DNA from: JAJPIG01 sp035531675
Lineage (GTDB): Bacteria > Desulfobacterota > Binatia > Binatales > Binataceae
DNA length: 64,000 nucleotides
Reading direction: 5' to 3'
Assembly: GCA_035531675.1 (NCBI GenBank)
Contig: DATKSL010000022.1
Coordinates: forward strand, 12,817-76,816
The notes under the pieces are model-generated. The model did no database searches. It worked only from the letters and a program-made list of their open reading frames with translations, and was not told where the DNA came from. The position numbers and the translations under genes were made by a program. How positions within the stretch are numbered: the stretch's first letter is position 1; each line of letters opens with the position of its first letter. This document shows, one piece after another, positions 1 to 8,817 of the stretch.

Positions 1-504
1 CGTTTCGGACGCCCGGTGAGCGGCTTCAACGCCGGACGGCTGGGGCTGGGGCATTGCGTGTTCGCCTGTGCGGACCATCACAAGAGCGCCGAGTTCTACG
101 GCAAGGAGCTCGGCTTCCGGGTCAGCGATTACATCGCGTGGGACGACGCCGACGCGATCTTCATGCACTGCAACCCGCGTCATCACAGCCTGGCGCTGAT
201 GAACCCGGTGTTCGGGATGAGGCCCGGAGACTTGAACCATTTCATGATCGAGACCACCTCGATGGATGACGTCGGGCGCGCCTATGACATGGTGTTGGCG
301 CGCAAGATTCCGCTGATTCTGACGCTCGGGCGGCATACCAACGACCTGATGACCTCGTTCTACATCAAGAATCCCTCGGGCTTCGCGATCGAGTACGGTT
401 ACGGCGGCCGTCTGATCGAGGACGACGCGAAGTGGGACGTCCGTAAGTATTCGGCGCCCCAGCTCTGGGGCCATCTGTTGGCGGCGGAGGAGCAATTGAT
501 CTGA
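1..504 (+). CDS. Extradiol ring-cleavage dioxygenase, C-terminal part (5' end outside window)
   Basis: The reading frame is open from base 1, so the gene begins before the window; a GTG at 16 is probably internal. The 167 visible residues are the catalytic half of a type I (VOC-fold) extradiol dioxygenase, which opens catechol-type rings next to the hydroxyls using Fe(II). The three iron ligands are visible as His18 (GLGHCVF), His62 (RHHSLAL) and Glu131 (FAIEYG). The family signature GRHTNDLMTSFY with its catalytic-site residues is intact. Resemblance is to BphC/HsaC-type enzymes, but the substrate cannot be told from this half. The stop codon overlaps the start of the next amidase gene by one base (TGATG), so the two are translationally coupled, which suggests that ring cleavage and amide hydrolysis serve one catabolic route. 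Confidence 0.88.
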   Translation, partial: RFGRPVSGFNAGRLGLGHCVFACADHHKSAEFYGKELGFRVSDYIAWDDADAIFMHCNPRHHSLALMNPVFGMRPGDLNHFMIETTSMDDVGRAYDMVLARKIPLILTLGRHTNDLMTSFYIKNPSGFAIEYGYGGRLIEDDAKWDVRKYSAPQLWGHLLAAEEQLI

Positions 505-1814
505 TGGACGCGAAGGGTGCGAACAGCGAGCTGGTCCGGCTCTCGGCGACCGAGGCGCGCCGGCTGATCGGCGAACGCAAGCTCACCGCCACCGCGCTGG
601 CCGAGGCCTATCTCGCACGCATCGCGGAGCGCGAACCCGCGGTCAGCGCCTGGCAGTTCATCGATCGCGACCTGGTGATGCTGCAGGCGAGCGATCGCGA
701 CAGCCGTCCGGCCAGCGGCGCGCTGCACGGCGTGCCGGTGGCGATGAAGGACATCATCGATACCGAGGACATGCCGACCGAGTACGGCTCGCCGATCTAT
801 CGGGGTCACGTCAGCAGCCGCGACGCGGTCTGCGTCGCGATGCTACGCGCGGCGGGTGCGATTATTCTCGGCAAGACCGTGACTACCGAGTTCGCGACCT
901 TCTCGCCCGGCAAGACCCGCCATCCGCATGCCTGGGCGCATTCGCCCGGCGGCTCCTCCAGTGGTTCGGCGGCGGCGGTTGCCGATTGGCATGTGCCGGT
1001 CGCCTTCGGCACGCAGACCGCGGGCTCGATTCTGCGCCCGGCCGCCTACAACGGCGTGGTCGGCTACAAGCCGACCTACGGCCGCTTCAACTACGACGGC
1101 ATCAAGCTCACCTCCTTCTCGCTCGACACGTTGGGCTTCATGACCAACTACTTCGAGGATTTGCACCTGATCTCGGGCGTGCTGACGGGGCTTGGCCGCG
1201 CCACCAGTTCGGCGGTTGCGGGCAAGGCGCCGCGAATCGGCATCTGCCGCACGCCGTGGTGGGATCAGGGCAGCGAGGAGATGCATCGGGTTTTCGAAGA
1301 GACCGTTACGAAGCTTGGCCGCAGCGGCGCCAAGGTCAGCGAAGTCGCGCTGCCGTCGTTCTTCGATCAGGCGGCGGACGCGCAGCACATCATCATGACC
1401 TTCGAGAACGCCATCTGCCTGCGCCACGAATACGAACATCATCGCGCGCTGCTGACGCCCAAGCTGCGCGGGCTGATCGAGGAAGGGCGCTCCCGCACCG
1501 CCTCGCAGGTCCAGAACGCGCGGGTGCTGGCGCGAAATTGCCGTGCGTATATCGAGGGACTGTTCGCCGGCCTCGACGTCCTGATCGCACCGAGCGCGCC
1601 GACCACCGCGCCGCTCGGCATCGACGCGACCGGCGATCCGATCTACGAGCGGATGTGGACCTGCCTCGGCAATCCCTGCGTCGGCTGGCGCACCGGCTCC
1701 GGGAGCAACGGACTCGCGCTCGGCGTACAGGCGATTGCCGCGATCGGCGCCGACGATTCGTTGATTGATTTTTCGGCCTGGATGGCGTCGCATACGAGGC
1801 AGCCAAACCCATAA
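504..1814 (+). CDS. Amidase (amidase signature family)
   Basis: A 436-residue amidase-signature enzyme that would hydrolyse a carboxamide to acid and ammonia. The Ser-cisSer-Lys triad is complete: Lys82 (AMKDII), the cis-Ser near 151 in the glycine/serine-rich loop GGSSSGSAAA, and the nucleophile Ser175 (AGSILRP), with the usual 24-residue spacing between the two serines. There is no signal peptide, so it acts in the cytoplasm. It lacks gatC/gatB neighbours, so it is not the Glu-tRNA amidotransferase subunit. It is coupled to the upstream dioxygenase gene and followed 81 bases later by an M20-fold gene on the same strand. The substrate is unknown. Confidence 0.9.
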   Translation: MDAKGANSELVRLSATEARRLIGERKLTATALAEAYLARIAEREPAVSAWQFIDRDLVMLQASDRDSRPASGALHGVPVAMKDIIDTEDMPTEYGSPIYRGHVSSRDAVCVAMLRAAGAIILGKTVTTEFATFSPGKTRHPHAWAHSPGGSSSGSAAAVADWHVPVAFGTQTAGSILRPAAYNGVVGYKPTYGRFNYDGIKLTSFSLDTLGFMTNYFEDLHLISGVLTGLGRATSSAVAGKAPRIGICRTPWWDQGSEEMHRVFEETVTKLGRSGAKVSEVALPSFFDQAADAQHIIMTFENAICLRHEYEHHRALLTPKLRGLIEEGRSRTASQVQNARVLARNCRAYIEGLFAGLDVLIAPSAPTTAPLGIDATGDPIYERMWTCLGNPCVGWRTGSGSNGLALGVQAIAAIGADDSLIDFSAWMASHTRQPNP

Positions 1815-1895
1815 TTGTCAGATTGCTTTTTGCGCTTCGATGAGATCGGCGGCACCGTAGCGGCGCCCGTTGGAGCGAATAGGGGATTCATAGCG

Positions 1896-3230
1896 ATGGC
1901 GACCAAGACCAAGCAGGTTCCGTTCTCGAAGGATCAGGAGCGCTGGTACCGCGAGGCGTGTGAGCATCTTGACGGCTCGCGCCTGCGGCGGCTGCTGATG
2001 GATCTGATCAATGTCCACAGTCCGACCGGACTGGAGCGCCAGGCCAGCGAATTCATGGCCGCCTACCAGCGCGAGCATCTCGGCGGCAACGGCCATTACC
2101 AGCCGATCGACGAGCAGACCGGCAACTGCTATGGCGAGGTCAAGGGCAGCGGCGGCGGCGCAACCCTGATGCTCTACGCGCCGATCGATACCCATATCGA
2201 TAACGATGCCGAACGCGAAATTCCGTGGGTCGGCCCCGAGTTTCGGCCCGACATGATGCCCAAGGCCTTCGCCGAGGGCGACATGGTGTTCGGGCTGGGC
2301 GCGGCGAATCCGAAGGGGATGGTCGCGACGCTCCACGAAATCGCCACCGCGCTCTACGAAGCCCGGGTGCCGATCATCGGCGACCTGATCGTCGCCTCGG
2401 CGGGCGGCGGGATGCCGGTCAGTCTGCCGTATCGCCGCAACTACGGGCTGAGCGACGGCGTCTACCATCTGCTGACCCGCGGCGTCGCGCCCGACTTCGC
2501 CGTCATCATGAAGCCGTGGTGGGTGGTGTTCCACGAGGAGCCCGGCTGCTGCTGGTTCAAGGTGCGGGTCTTCGGCACGATGGGCTACGCGGGTATCACA
2601 CGCGGCACGCCCGGCTATCGCAGCGCGATAATCCCGGCCACCACGATTATCAACGAGATCGAGAAGTGGCTGCCCGAGTACACCAAGCGCAACACCTCGG
2701 GCAACATCCTGCCGGAAGGCCATATCTCGGCGTTGCGCGCGGGATGGCCGGAGCGTCCGGCGTTCCCGTCGGCCACCACCGAAATTTGCCTCGACGTGCG
2801 ATGCAGTCCGCGCACCCTGCCGGGCGAAGTCAAGTCACAGTTCGCCGAGTTCATGAGAGAGCTGCATCGGCGCCATCCGACTATCGAGTTCGACTGGGAG
2901 ATGTACGGATCGGGCTTCGGCGGCGCGACCGATCAACAGAACTGGATTATCCAGTCGAGCTATCGCGGCTGGGAGCTGGTCGAGGGACGCCCGCACGGCG
3001 ATCCGCCGCTGATGGGCGGTCAGACCGACGGCGCGATGATCCGCCGCCTCGGCATCCCGTGCGCGCGTATCGGCTATCCGTGGCCGCCCGACAACTGCCC
3101 CAAGGAGTACACCGAGGGGCTGGGCGGAATGGGCGTCGCGAATATCGCGGACTTCATCAAGTCGGCCAAGGCGATCATGTACGTCGTGATCGACACGCTG
3201 ACCCGCACCCGCGCCGACGTGGGGCTGTAG
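1896..3230 (+). CDS. M20-fold peptidase/deacylase homologue with degraded zinc site
   Basis: A 444-residue protein with the M20 (ArgE/DapE/carboxypeptidase G2) layout: an N-terminal segment like LMDLINVHSPTG, the DTHID motif, a lid region, and a late GGQTDGAMI segment. ATG 1896 is preferred to the upstream TTG 1815 because AGGGG lies before it and the first 27 codons look non-coding. Of the expected metal and catalytic residues only His100 and Asp102 remain. The bridging Asp is Asn138 (ANPKG), the general-base Glu pair is replaced by AGGGMP near 170, the Glu of the usual GEP motif is Lys206 (MKP), the dimer-contact His is Tyr231, and the last His is absent. The protein may be non-catalytic or use other chemistry. 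It follows the dioxygenase-amidase pair on the same strand. Confidence 0.75.
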   Translation: MATKTKQVPFSKDQERWYREACEHLDGSRLRRLLMDLINVHSPTGLERQASEFMAAYQREHLGGNGHYQPIDEQTGNCYGEVKGSGGGATLMLYAPIDTHIDNDAEREIPWVGPEFRPDMMPKAFAEGDMVFGLGAANPKGMVATLHEIATALYEARVPIIGDLIVASAGGGMPVSLPYRRNYGLSDGVYHLLTRGVAPDFAVIMKPWWVVFHEEPGCCWFKVRVFGTMGYAGITRGTPGYRSAIIPATTIINEIEKWLPEYTKRNTSGNILPEGHISALRAGWPERPAFPSATTEICLDVRCSPRTLPGEVKSQFAEFMRELHRRHPTIEFDWEMYGSGFGGATDQQNWIIQSSYRGWELVEGRPHGDPPLMGGQTDGAMIRRLGIPCARIGYPWPPDNCPKEYTEGLGGMGVANIADFIKSAKAIMYVVIDTLTRTRADVGL

Positions 3231-3236
3231 GATTCT

Positions 3237-5375
3237 CTAACGCGCCTTATCGGGCGTCGAGGTGGTCGTCGCGCCGGTGGATTCGGCGATGATCTCGGAC
3301 AAATCGCGCACCCGCATCGAGTCTTCGAGCGCGCGCGATTTCACCGCGTCCTCCATCTGCGTCATGCAGAACGGGCAGCCGACCGCCAGCGTCTCGGGGC
3401 TCGCTTCGACCAGTTGATCGAGCCGCTTCTGGTTGATGCGGGTGCCCTCGTGCTCCTCCTTCCAGAAACATCCTCCCCCCGCGCCGCAGCAGAAGGTCCG
3501 CTCTTTGCAATTGTGCACGTCTTCGACTTGCGCGCCGGGGACGCTGCCGAGCGCGGCGCGCGCGCCGTCCCATTTGCGGTTATGGCGCGCCATGTAGCAG
3601 GGGTCGTGATAGGTCACGCGCTGGCGCAGTTCGCGGGTCGGCGTCAGTCGCCCGTCGCGAATCAGCTCCGCGATAAACTCGGCTTCGTGAACTACTTCGT
3701 AGTTTCCGCCGAAGTCCGGATACTCATTCTTCAAATTATGAAAACAATGCGGGCATTGAGTGACTATTCGCTTCGGCTGGTAATGGTTAAGCCGCTCGAT
3801 ATTCTGGCCGGCCATGATCGAATACAGATATTCGTTGCCGAGCCGGCGCGCCGGGTCGCCGGTGCATACCTCCTCGACGCCGAGGATCGCGAAGCGCACC
3901 CCGGCCTGCTTCATCAGACCTGAGAACGCGCGGCTGACCTTCTGATTGCGCTCGTCGTACGAACCGGCGCATCCGACCCAGTACAGCACGTCGATTTGCG
4001 AGGCGTCCTCGACCTCGGCCATGATCGGGATGTCGCGGTCCCTGGCCCAGTCGGCGCGCTTCTCCTGCGCCATCCCCCACGGATTGCCCTGCACCTCGAT
4101 GCCGCGAAAGGCGCTCTGCGCCTGCGACGGGAACTTGCTTTCCATCAGCACCAGATGGCGGCGCATGTCGACGATGCGCTGGATGTGCTCGATGCCGACC
4201 GGGCATCCTTCCTCGCACCAGCCGCAACTCGTACATCCCCAGATCGCCGCTTCGGTCGCGACCTCGGTAATCATGTCTGGCCCATCCCAGGGCGGGGCAC
4301 CTTCGTTCGCCGGCCCATCGGCGGGCGCCGCCGCGGTCGGCGCCTCGAGCAGCGTCGGTGCCTTGTCGAGCAGATGGTCGCGCTGGACCATGACCAGGTG
4401 CTTGGGGTTGAGCGTCTTGCCGGTCTGAACGGTGGGACAATTGATCGTGCAGCGCCCGCATTCAAGACACGACGCCATGTCGAGCAGCTGCTTCCAGTTA
4501 TATTGCTCGACCTGCGACACGCCGAAGCTCTCGGCGTTCTCGAAATCCTTGATTGGCGTCAGCCGCCCGCGCGGTCCGAGGTTGCGGAAAAAGAGATTGA
4601 CCGGGGCGATAAAGATATGACGCAGCTTGGTCAGCGCGAAGCATGAGAGCAGCACGTAGACCAGCAGCACGTGCGTCAGCCACAGCCATCGATGGAACAT
4701 CACGCCGGCTCCCAGAGCCCCTTCGAGCCGGCCGACCTCGCGCCCGACGTAGGCCCATTCGGTGAACCCGGGCGGATTGGCGTTGATGCGCGCACCCTCG
4801 AGCATCAGGCCGGTAATCGCCACCACCACCAGCATCGCGAGCGGGAATTGATAGCCGAGCCGGTTCTCGAGGCTGGTGCGCAGCTTTTCCGGCGCGGGAT
4901 TGTCGAGCGGCGCCGGGCGCACAATCATGCGGCGAACGGCGGCCGCCAGCACGCCGACTATCACCAGCAGGAAGAAGGTGTCCATCGCCGCCTTGAAGAC
5001 GTGATAGAAAGCGCCGTAATAGAAATAGAAGCCGAGTCCGAAGCGGCCGAAGAAGTCGCTGACGTCGCTGTTGAGCAGCACGATGTTGGTGCCGATGAAG
5101 AGGCCGATGAAGCCGGTGTAGAGCGCGTAATGTATCCATCCCCACGGCTCGCGCACCACCGTGCCCTGGCCCAGCGCGTCGCGAATCATCAGCCCCGCGC
5201 GACGCCATGGGTGGTCGAAGCGGTTTTCGCCCGGCTGGCCGAGCCGCACGATCCGGTACCATCGCCAGGCCGCCCACAGGTACAGGATGCCTAGGCCGAC
5301 CAACAGGCCATAGAGGATGACCTGGAAAGCGATGGGGACGTTCCAGAGAATTTGCCGCGTTATATTTCGATCCAT
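3237..5375 (-). CDS. Membrane ETF:(mena)quinone oxidoreductase-type Fe-S protein (FadF/EMO-like)
   Basis: A 712-residue protein in three parts. The first roughly 280 residues carry several transmembrane helices of the nitrate-reductase gamma/cytochrome b type. Two [4Fe-4S] motifs follow near residues 302-312 (CLECGRCTINCP) and 376-388 (CTSCGWCEEGCP). Two heterodisulfide-reductase-like CCG domains run from about 460 to 700 (CPHCF, CCGAGGGCF, GCPFCM). This is the architecture of membrane oxidoreductases that take electrons from reduced ETF in acyl-CoA oxidation and pass them to menaquinone. ATG 5375 is chosen because it opens the first hydrophobic helix; the longer reading frame upstream overlaps the divergent amidase. 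etfBA lies about 2.5 kb away on the same strand, supporting the role. Confidence 0.85.
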   Translation of the reverse strand: MDRNITRQILWNVPIAFQVILYGLLVGLGILYLWAAWRWYRIVRLGQPGENRFDHPWRRAGLMIRDALGQGTVVREPWGWIHYALYTGFIGLFIGTNIVLLNSDVSDFFGRFGLGFYFYYGAFYHVFKAAMDTFFLLVIVGVLAAAVRRMIVRPAPLDNPAPEKLRTSLENRLGYQFPLAMLVVVAITGLMLEGARINANPPGFTEWAYVGREVGRLEGALGAGVMFHRWLWLTHVLLVYVLLSCFALTKLRHIFIAPVNLFFRNLGPRGRLTPIKDFENAESFGVSQVEQYNWKQLLDMASCLECGRCTINCPTVQTGKTLNPKHLVMVQRDHLLDKAPTLLEAPTAAAPADGPANEGAPPWDGPDMITEVATEAAIWGCTSCGWCEEGCPVGIEHIQRIVDMRRHLVLMESKFPSQAQSAFRGIEVQGNPWGMAQEKRADWARDRDIPIMAEVEDASQIDVLYWVGCAGSYDERNQKVSRAFSGLMKQAGVRFAILGVEEVCTGDPARRLGNEYLYSIMAGQNIERLNHYQPKRIVTQCPHCFHNLKNEYPDFGGNYEVVHEAEFIAELIRDGRLTPTRELRQRVTYHDPCYMARHNRKWDGARAALGSVPGAQVEDVHNCKERTFCCGAGGGCFWKEEHEGTRINQKRLDQLVEASPETLAVGCPFCMTQMEDAVKSRALEDSMRVRDLSEIIAESTGATTTSTPDKAR

Positions 5376-5439
5376 CGGTAATGCAGTTAAAGCAGTAATG
5401 GGGAAAATTTCAATCGCACCGGAGCCGGGAGGATCGACG

Positions 5440-6894
5440 ATGGCGAGCGCGAACGAAATCTGCCGGATGGATGCGGTAGGCCTGGCCGCGAGGATTCGCC
5501 GCCGCGAGCTCTCGCCGGTCGAGGTGATCGAAGCGGCGCTGGCGCGGATGGAGCGGCTCGAGCCGGCGCTGCATGCCTTCTGTACGCCGACCCCGGAGCT
5601 GGCGCGCGCCGAAGCGCGGCGGATCGAGGCCGAAATTGGGGCAGGGCGGCCGCTCGGACCGCTGGCCGGCGTGCCAGTCAGCATCAAGGATCTGATCCTG
5701 ACCAAGGGCATCCGCACGGTCTTCGGTTCGGCTGCCTACGAGCATTTCGTTCCCGAAGAAGACGATGTTGCGGTTGAGCGGCTGCGCGCGGCGGGCGCGA
5801 TAATCCTGGGCAAAACCAACGTCCCCGAATTCGGCTACAGCGGCACCGGCCACAACCCGGTCTTCGAGACCACGCGCAATCCCTGGAATCTCGCGATGAC
5901 CCCGGGCGGTTCGAGCGCCGGCGCGGCTGCCGCCGTCGCGACCGGCGTCGGTCCGCTGGCGATCGGCAGCGACGGTGGCGGCTCGGTGCGGATCCCGGCC
6001 TCGTTCTGCGGCCTGTTCGGCTTCAAGCCATCGTTCGGGCGGATTCCGCTCTATCCCGGCGCGCGCGACGAGCGCTACCCGGGCGTCTCAGGCTGGGAGT
6101 CGGTCGAATGTTATGGACCGATCACGCGCACGGTGGCCGATGGCGCTTTGATGGCGTCGGTGATAGCGGGGCCCGATATGCGCGATCGTCACAGCCTGCC
6201 GGCGGCGGATTTCGACTGGATGGAGGCGATCAAGGGTGACCTCACGGGCAAGCGCGTCGCCTACAGCCGCGATTGGGGCTACGCGGCCGTCGATGCCGAG
6301 GTCTTGCGCGTCGTCGATCAGGCGGTCGCGGTCTTCGAGCGCGAGTTGGGATGTATCGTCGAGCCGGCCGATCCGGGCTGGCAGGATCCGGCGGCGGCCT
6401 TCGCGGCGCTGATAATGGCGGATAGCGATTTGGTGGGGATGCGCCGGATGGCCGAGCAATACCGGGGCCGGATGTCCCCTCATCTGGCCGATTGGCTGCG
6501 CGTGCCGTGGAGCGCCGAAGACTTCACCAACGCGAACCTCGCGCGCAAGGCAGTGGTCAACCGGATGTGGCGTCTGATGACGCGTTACGATCTGCTGGTG
6601 ACGCCGACTTTGTGCGCGCCGCCTTTCCCGATCCTGATGCAGGGGCCGGAAAAGATCGCCGGTCGGAGCGTGCCACCGACCGCCTGGATCGCGATGACCT
6701 TTCCAATCAACCTGACCGGGCAACCGGCCGCCAGCGTGCCGGCCGGCTTCACCCGCGACGGACTGCCGGTCGGATTGCAGATCATCGGCCGCCATCTGGA
6801 CGATCCGATGGTGCTGCGCGCCAGCGGATGCTTCGAGGCGGCGCGGCCGTGGCGCGATCACTGGCCGGCGATCGTCACAGAGCTGGGACTCTGA
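5440..6894 (+). CDS. Amidase (amidase signature family), second copy
   Basis: A 484-residue amidase-signature hydrolase with the triad Lys83 (SIKDLI), cis-Ser158 (GGSSAGAA) and nucleophile Ser182 (GGGSVRIP). ATG 5440 follows a GGGAGG ribosome site by 7-8 bases, which decides the start over an upstream in-frame TTG. The gene is transcribed divergently from the Fe-S oxidoreductase across 64 bases. It is not a close repeat of the amidase at 504-1814, because the sequences between the motifs differ strongly, so the two probably serve different amides. Cytoplasmic; the substrate is unknown. Confidence 0.9.
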   Translation: MASANEICRMDAVGLAARIRRRELSPVEVIEAALARMERLEPALHAFCTPTPELARAEARRIEAEIGAGRPLGPLAGVPVSIKDLILTKGIRTVFGSAAYEHFVPEEDDVAVERLRAAGAIILGKTNVPEFGYSGTGHNPVFETTRNPWNLAMTPGGSSAGAAAAVATGVGPLAIGSDGGGSVRIPASFCGLFGFKPSFGRIPLYPGARDERYPGVSGWESVECYGPITRTVADGALMASVIAGPDMRDRHSLPAADFDWMEAIKGDLTGKRVAYSRDWGYAAVDAEVLRVVDQAVAVFERELGCIVEPADPGWQDPAAAFAALIMADSDLVGMRRMAEQYRGRMSPHLADWLRVPWSAEDFTNANLARKAVVNRMWRLMTRYDLLVTPTLCAPPFPILMQGPEKIAGRSVPPTAWIAMTFPINLTGQPAASVPAGFTRDGLPVGLQIIGRHLDDPMVLRASGCFEAARPWRDHWPAIVTELGL

Positions 6895-6904
6895 TGGACG
6901 CCGG

Positions 6905-7765
6905 TCAGTGCTTTTCGGGGGCGAAGAACAGCAGCGCGCGGACCTCGATACTTTCGCGCGGCGGCGCGCCCGGCGGAGTGGTCGGATCGGCGAATGAGGT
7001 ATGGCCGGTGAAGCGCGCGCGGCCGTCGCTCAGCGAGTCGTAACCCTTGAGCAGCACCACCTCGTTGCGCTCCATCTGCGGGAAGTAGTACCAGCGATGA
7101 TTCGGGCTGTAGGTGATAGTGTAGATTTCGCCGGTGCGGTCCGGATAGAGCCGGTAGGTCGCGACGAAGTCCTTCTGCGTCATGGTGCGCGCGTCGCATA
7201 CTGCCAGCGGCCATTCCATCACCGGTCCGCTGATCGGACGCCAGACGTTGACCTCGGTATAACGATGCGTGAGGCGCTCGGCGGCCTCGTCAGCCGGCAG
7301 TAGCTCCTGCACGCGCTGCGGACCCGAGGTCAGCGTGTAGTCGTTGTGGGCCGATTGGACCGGCTCCTTGACCCCTTCGATCTGCTGCTTCGATGAGCCC
7401 GCGCGGCGCAGCGTATGATCGAAGATCACGACCTTTTCGGCGCCGGTCGCCTGTTTCAGCAGCTCGATAACTTCCGGATAGTAGACGCTCCGCACTTGCT
7501 CGGGATCGTAAAAGTCCTTGACCGCAGTCTCGTGCCGAAGGAGCTCGAAGCCCTGCTCGTCGAGCGAGAGCTTATTGGCGATCGGGCGGCCGTCGCTAAT
7601 CGGCATGCGATGCGCTTCGGAGCGCAGGTTGTTCTCCGGCGTCCCCGGCGGCGGCGGATAGGCGTAAGTGACCGGCCGCTCGTCCATCGCGCCCAGGTAA
7701 TTGAGCGATCCCTCGATACTCGGGAGGGACCCGGTTCTGTCGATCGCTGTCGCGCTGCTCGCCAT
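6905..7765 (-). CDS. CmcJ/NvfI-like Fe(II)/2-oxoglutarate-type oxygenase
   Basis: A 286-residue protein of the family named after CmcJ (cephamycin 7-alpha-methoxylation) and fungal NvfI. Expected iron ligands are visible: His140 and Asp142 in SAHNDYT (the HxD pair) and the distal His255 in FTGHTSFAD, followed by Arg270 as a likely 2-oxoglutarate or acidic-substrate anchor. Conserved family segments EKVVIFDHTLRR and SPNHRWYYFPQM are present. The enzyme should hydroxylate or desaturate a small organic acid or natural product; no biosynthetic cluster surrounds it. The gene converges on the amidase end 10 bases away and lies upstream of etfA's stop, on the same strand as etfBA. Family assignment is firm; the substrate is open. 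Confidence 0.75.
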   Translation of the reverse strand: MASSATAIDRTGSLPSIEGSLNYLGAMDERPVTYAYPPPPGTPENNLRSEAHRMPISDGRPIANKLSLDEQGFELLRHETAVKDFYDPEQVRSVYYPEVIELLKQATGAEKVVIFDHTLRRAGSSKQQIEGVKEPVQSAHNDYTLTSGPQRVQELLPADEAAERLTHRYTEVNVWRPISGPVMEWPLAVCDARTMTQKDFVATYRLYPDRTGEIYTITYSPNHRWYYFPQMERNEVVLLKGYDSLSDGRARFTGHTSFADPTTPPGAPPRESIEVRALLFFAPEKH

Positions 7766-7814
7766 TGGATAAGACTCCCCTGGTCCGCTTCGATTAGTCC
7801 GCTTCGATGCCTGC

Positions 7815-8789
7815 CTACGAATGCTTGAGCTTCTTCAGCTCGTCAACCATTTCGGGCACGGCCTTGAAAAGATCGGCCACCAGGCCGTAGTCGGCGACGG
7901 TAAAAATCGGCGCGTCCGGATCCTTGTTAACCGCGACGATGGTCTTGGAATCCTTCATACCGGCCAGATGCTGGATCGCGCCGGAAATCCCGACCGCGAC
8001 GTAGAGTTCGGGCGCAACCACCTTGCCGGTCTGCCCGACCTGCAGATCGTTGGGCACGAAGCCGGCATCGACCGCCGCCCGGCTCGCGCCCATCGCGGCC
8101 CCCAGCTCGTCGACCAGCGGCTCGAGCACGGTCTTGAAATTCTCGCCCGAGCGCAGTCCGCGACCGCCCGAGACGACGATCCGCGCCTCGGTAAGCTGCG
8201 GGCGATCGCTTTTGGTCTGATTGAATGCAACGAATTGCATCCTGGACGCGTCCGGCGCGATCTCGGCCGCAACTTTTTCGACCGGCGCGGCGTTGCCCGC
8301 CGGCGGCGCGGCGTCGAACGCGGTGGCGCGCACGGTTACCACCTTGACCGGCCCCTCCATCTCGACGGTGGCGAGCACGTTGCCCGCGTACATCGGCCGT
8401 ATCAGCGTATCGTCGTCGCCGATCTCGACGATCTCCGAGGCCATCGGCGCTTCCAGCCGCGCGGCGATCCGCGGCATCAGGTCCTTGCCCGTCGCGGTCG
8501 CGGTCGCCAGCACGTACTCGACCCCGAGTTTCTTGATCAGCGCCGCCAGCGCGTCGGTCCAGGCGTCGGCGAGATAGTTCTTCAGCGCGGGATTTTCGAG
8601 CGCGATTACCTTGGCGACGCCATACTTCGCCAGCTCCGCAGCCGGTGCGTCGACCGCTTCGCCCGCGATCACGGCGAGGCAGCTTCCACCGCGCTTTTTG
8701 GCCAGTTCTAGTCCGGCGTTCACGGCCACCAGCGTGGTCTTGGGAAATCGATCGCCCTGATATTCGGCGATCACCAGTACGTCACCCAT
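7815..8789 (-). CDS. etfA: Electron transfer flavoprotein, alpha subunit
   Basis: A 324-residue EtfA that carries the FAD of the heterodimer and hands electrons from acyl-CoA dehydrogenases to the membrane oxidoreductase. The C-terminal FAD domain is canonical: GQTGKVVAPELY, ISGAIQH and NKDPDAPIF followed by DYG. ATG 8789 is used because GGAG sits eight bases before it; a TTG twelve bases further upstream lies within that ribosome site. The gene follows etfB by 28 bases, forming an etfB-etfA operon. Confidence 0.95.
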   Translation of the reverse strand: MGDVLVIAEYQGDRFPKTTLVAVNAGLELAKKRGGSCLAVIAGEAVDAPAAELAKYGVAKVIALENPALKNYLADAWTDALAALIKKLGVEYVLATATATGKDLMPRIAARLEAPMASEIVEIGDDDTLIRPMYAGNVLATVEMEGPVKVVTVRATAFDAAPPAGNAAPVEKVAAEIAPDASRMQFVAFNQTKSDRPQLTEARIVVSGGRGLRSGENFKTVLEPLVDELGAAMGASRAAVDAGFVPNDLQVGQTGKVVAPELYVAVGISGAIQHLAGMKDSKTIVAVNKDPDAPIFTVADYGLVADLFKAVPEMVDELKKLKHS

Positions 8790-8817
8790 CGGATGCTCCA
8801 AACTCTGTAGTCGCGGC

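Noticed and set aside
5376..5717. Upstream extension of the Fe-S oxidoreductase frame
   Set aside because: It has no protein-like features and overlaps the start of the divergent amidase.
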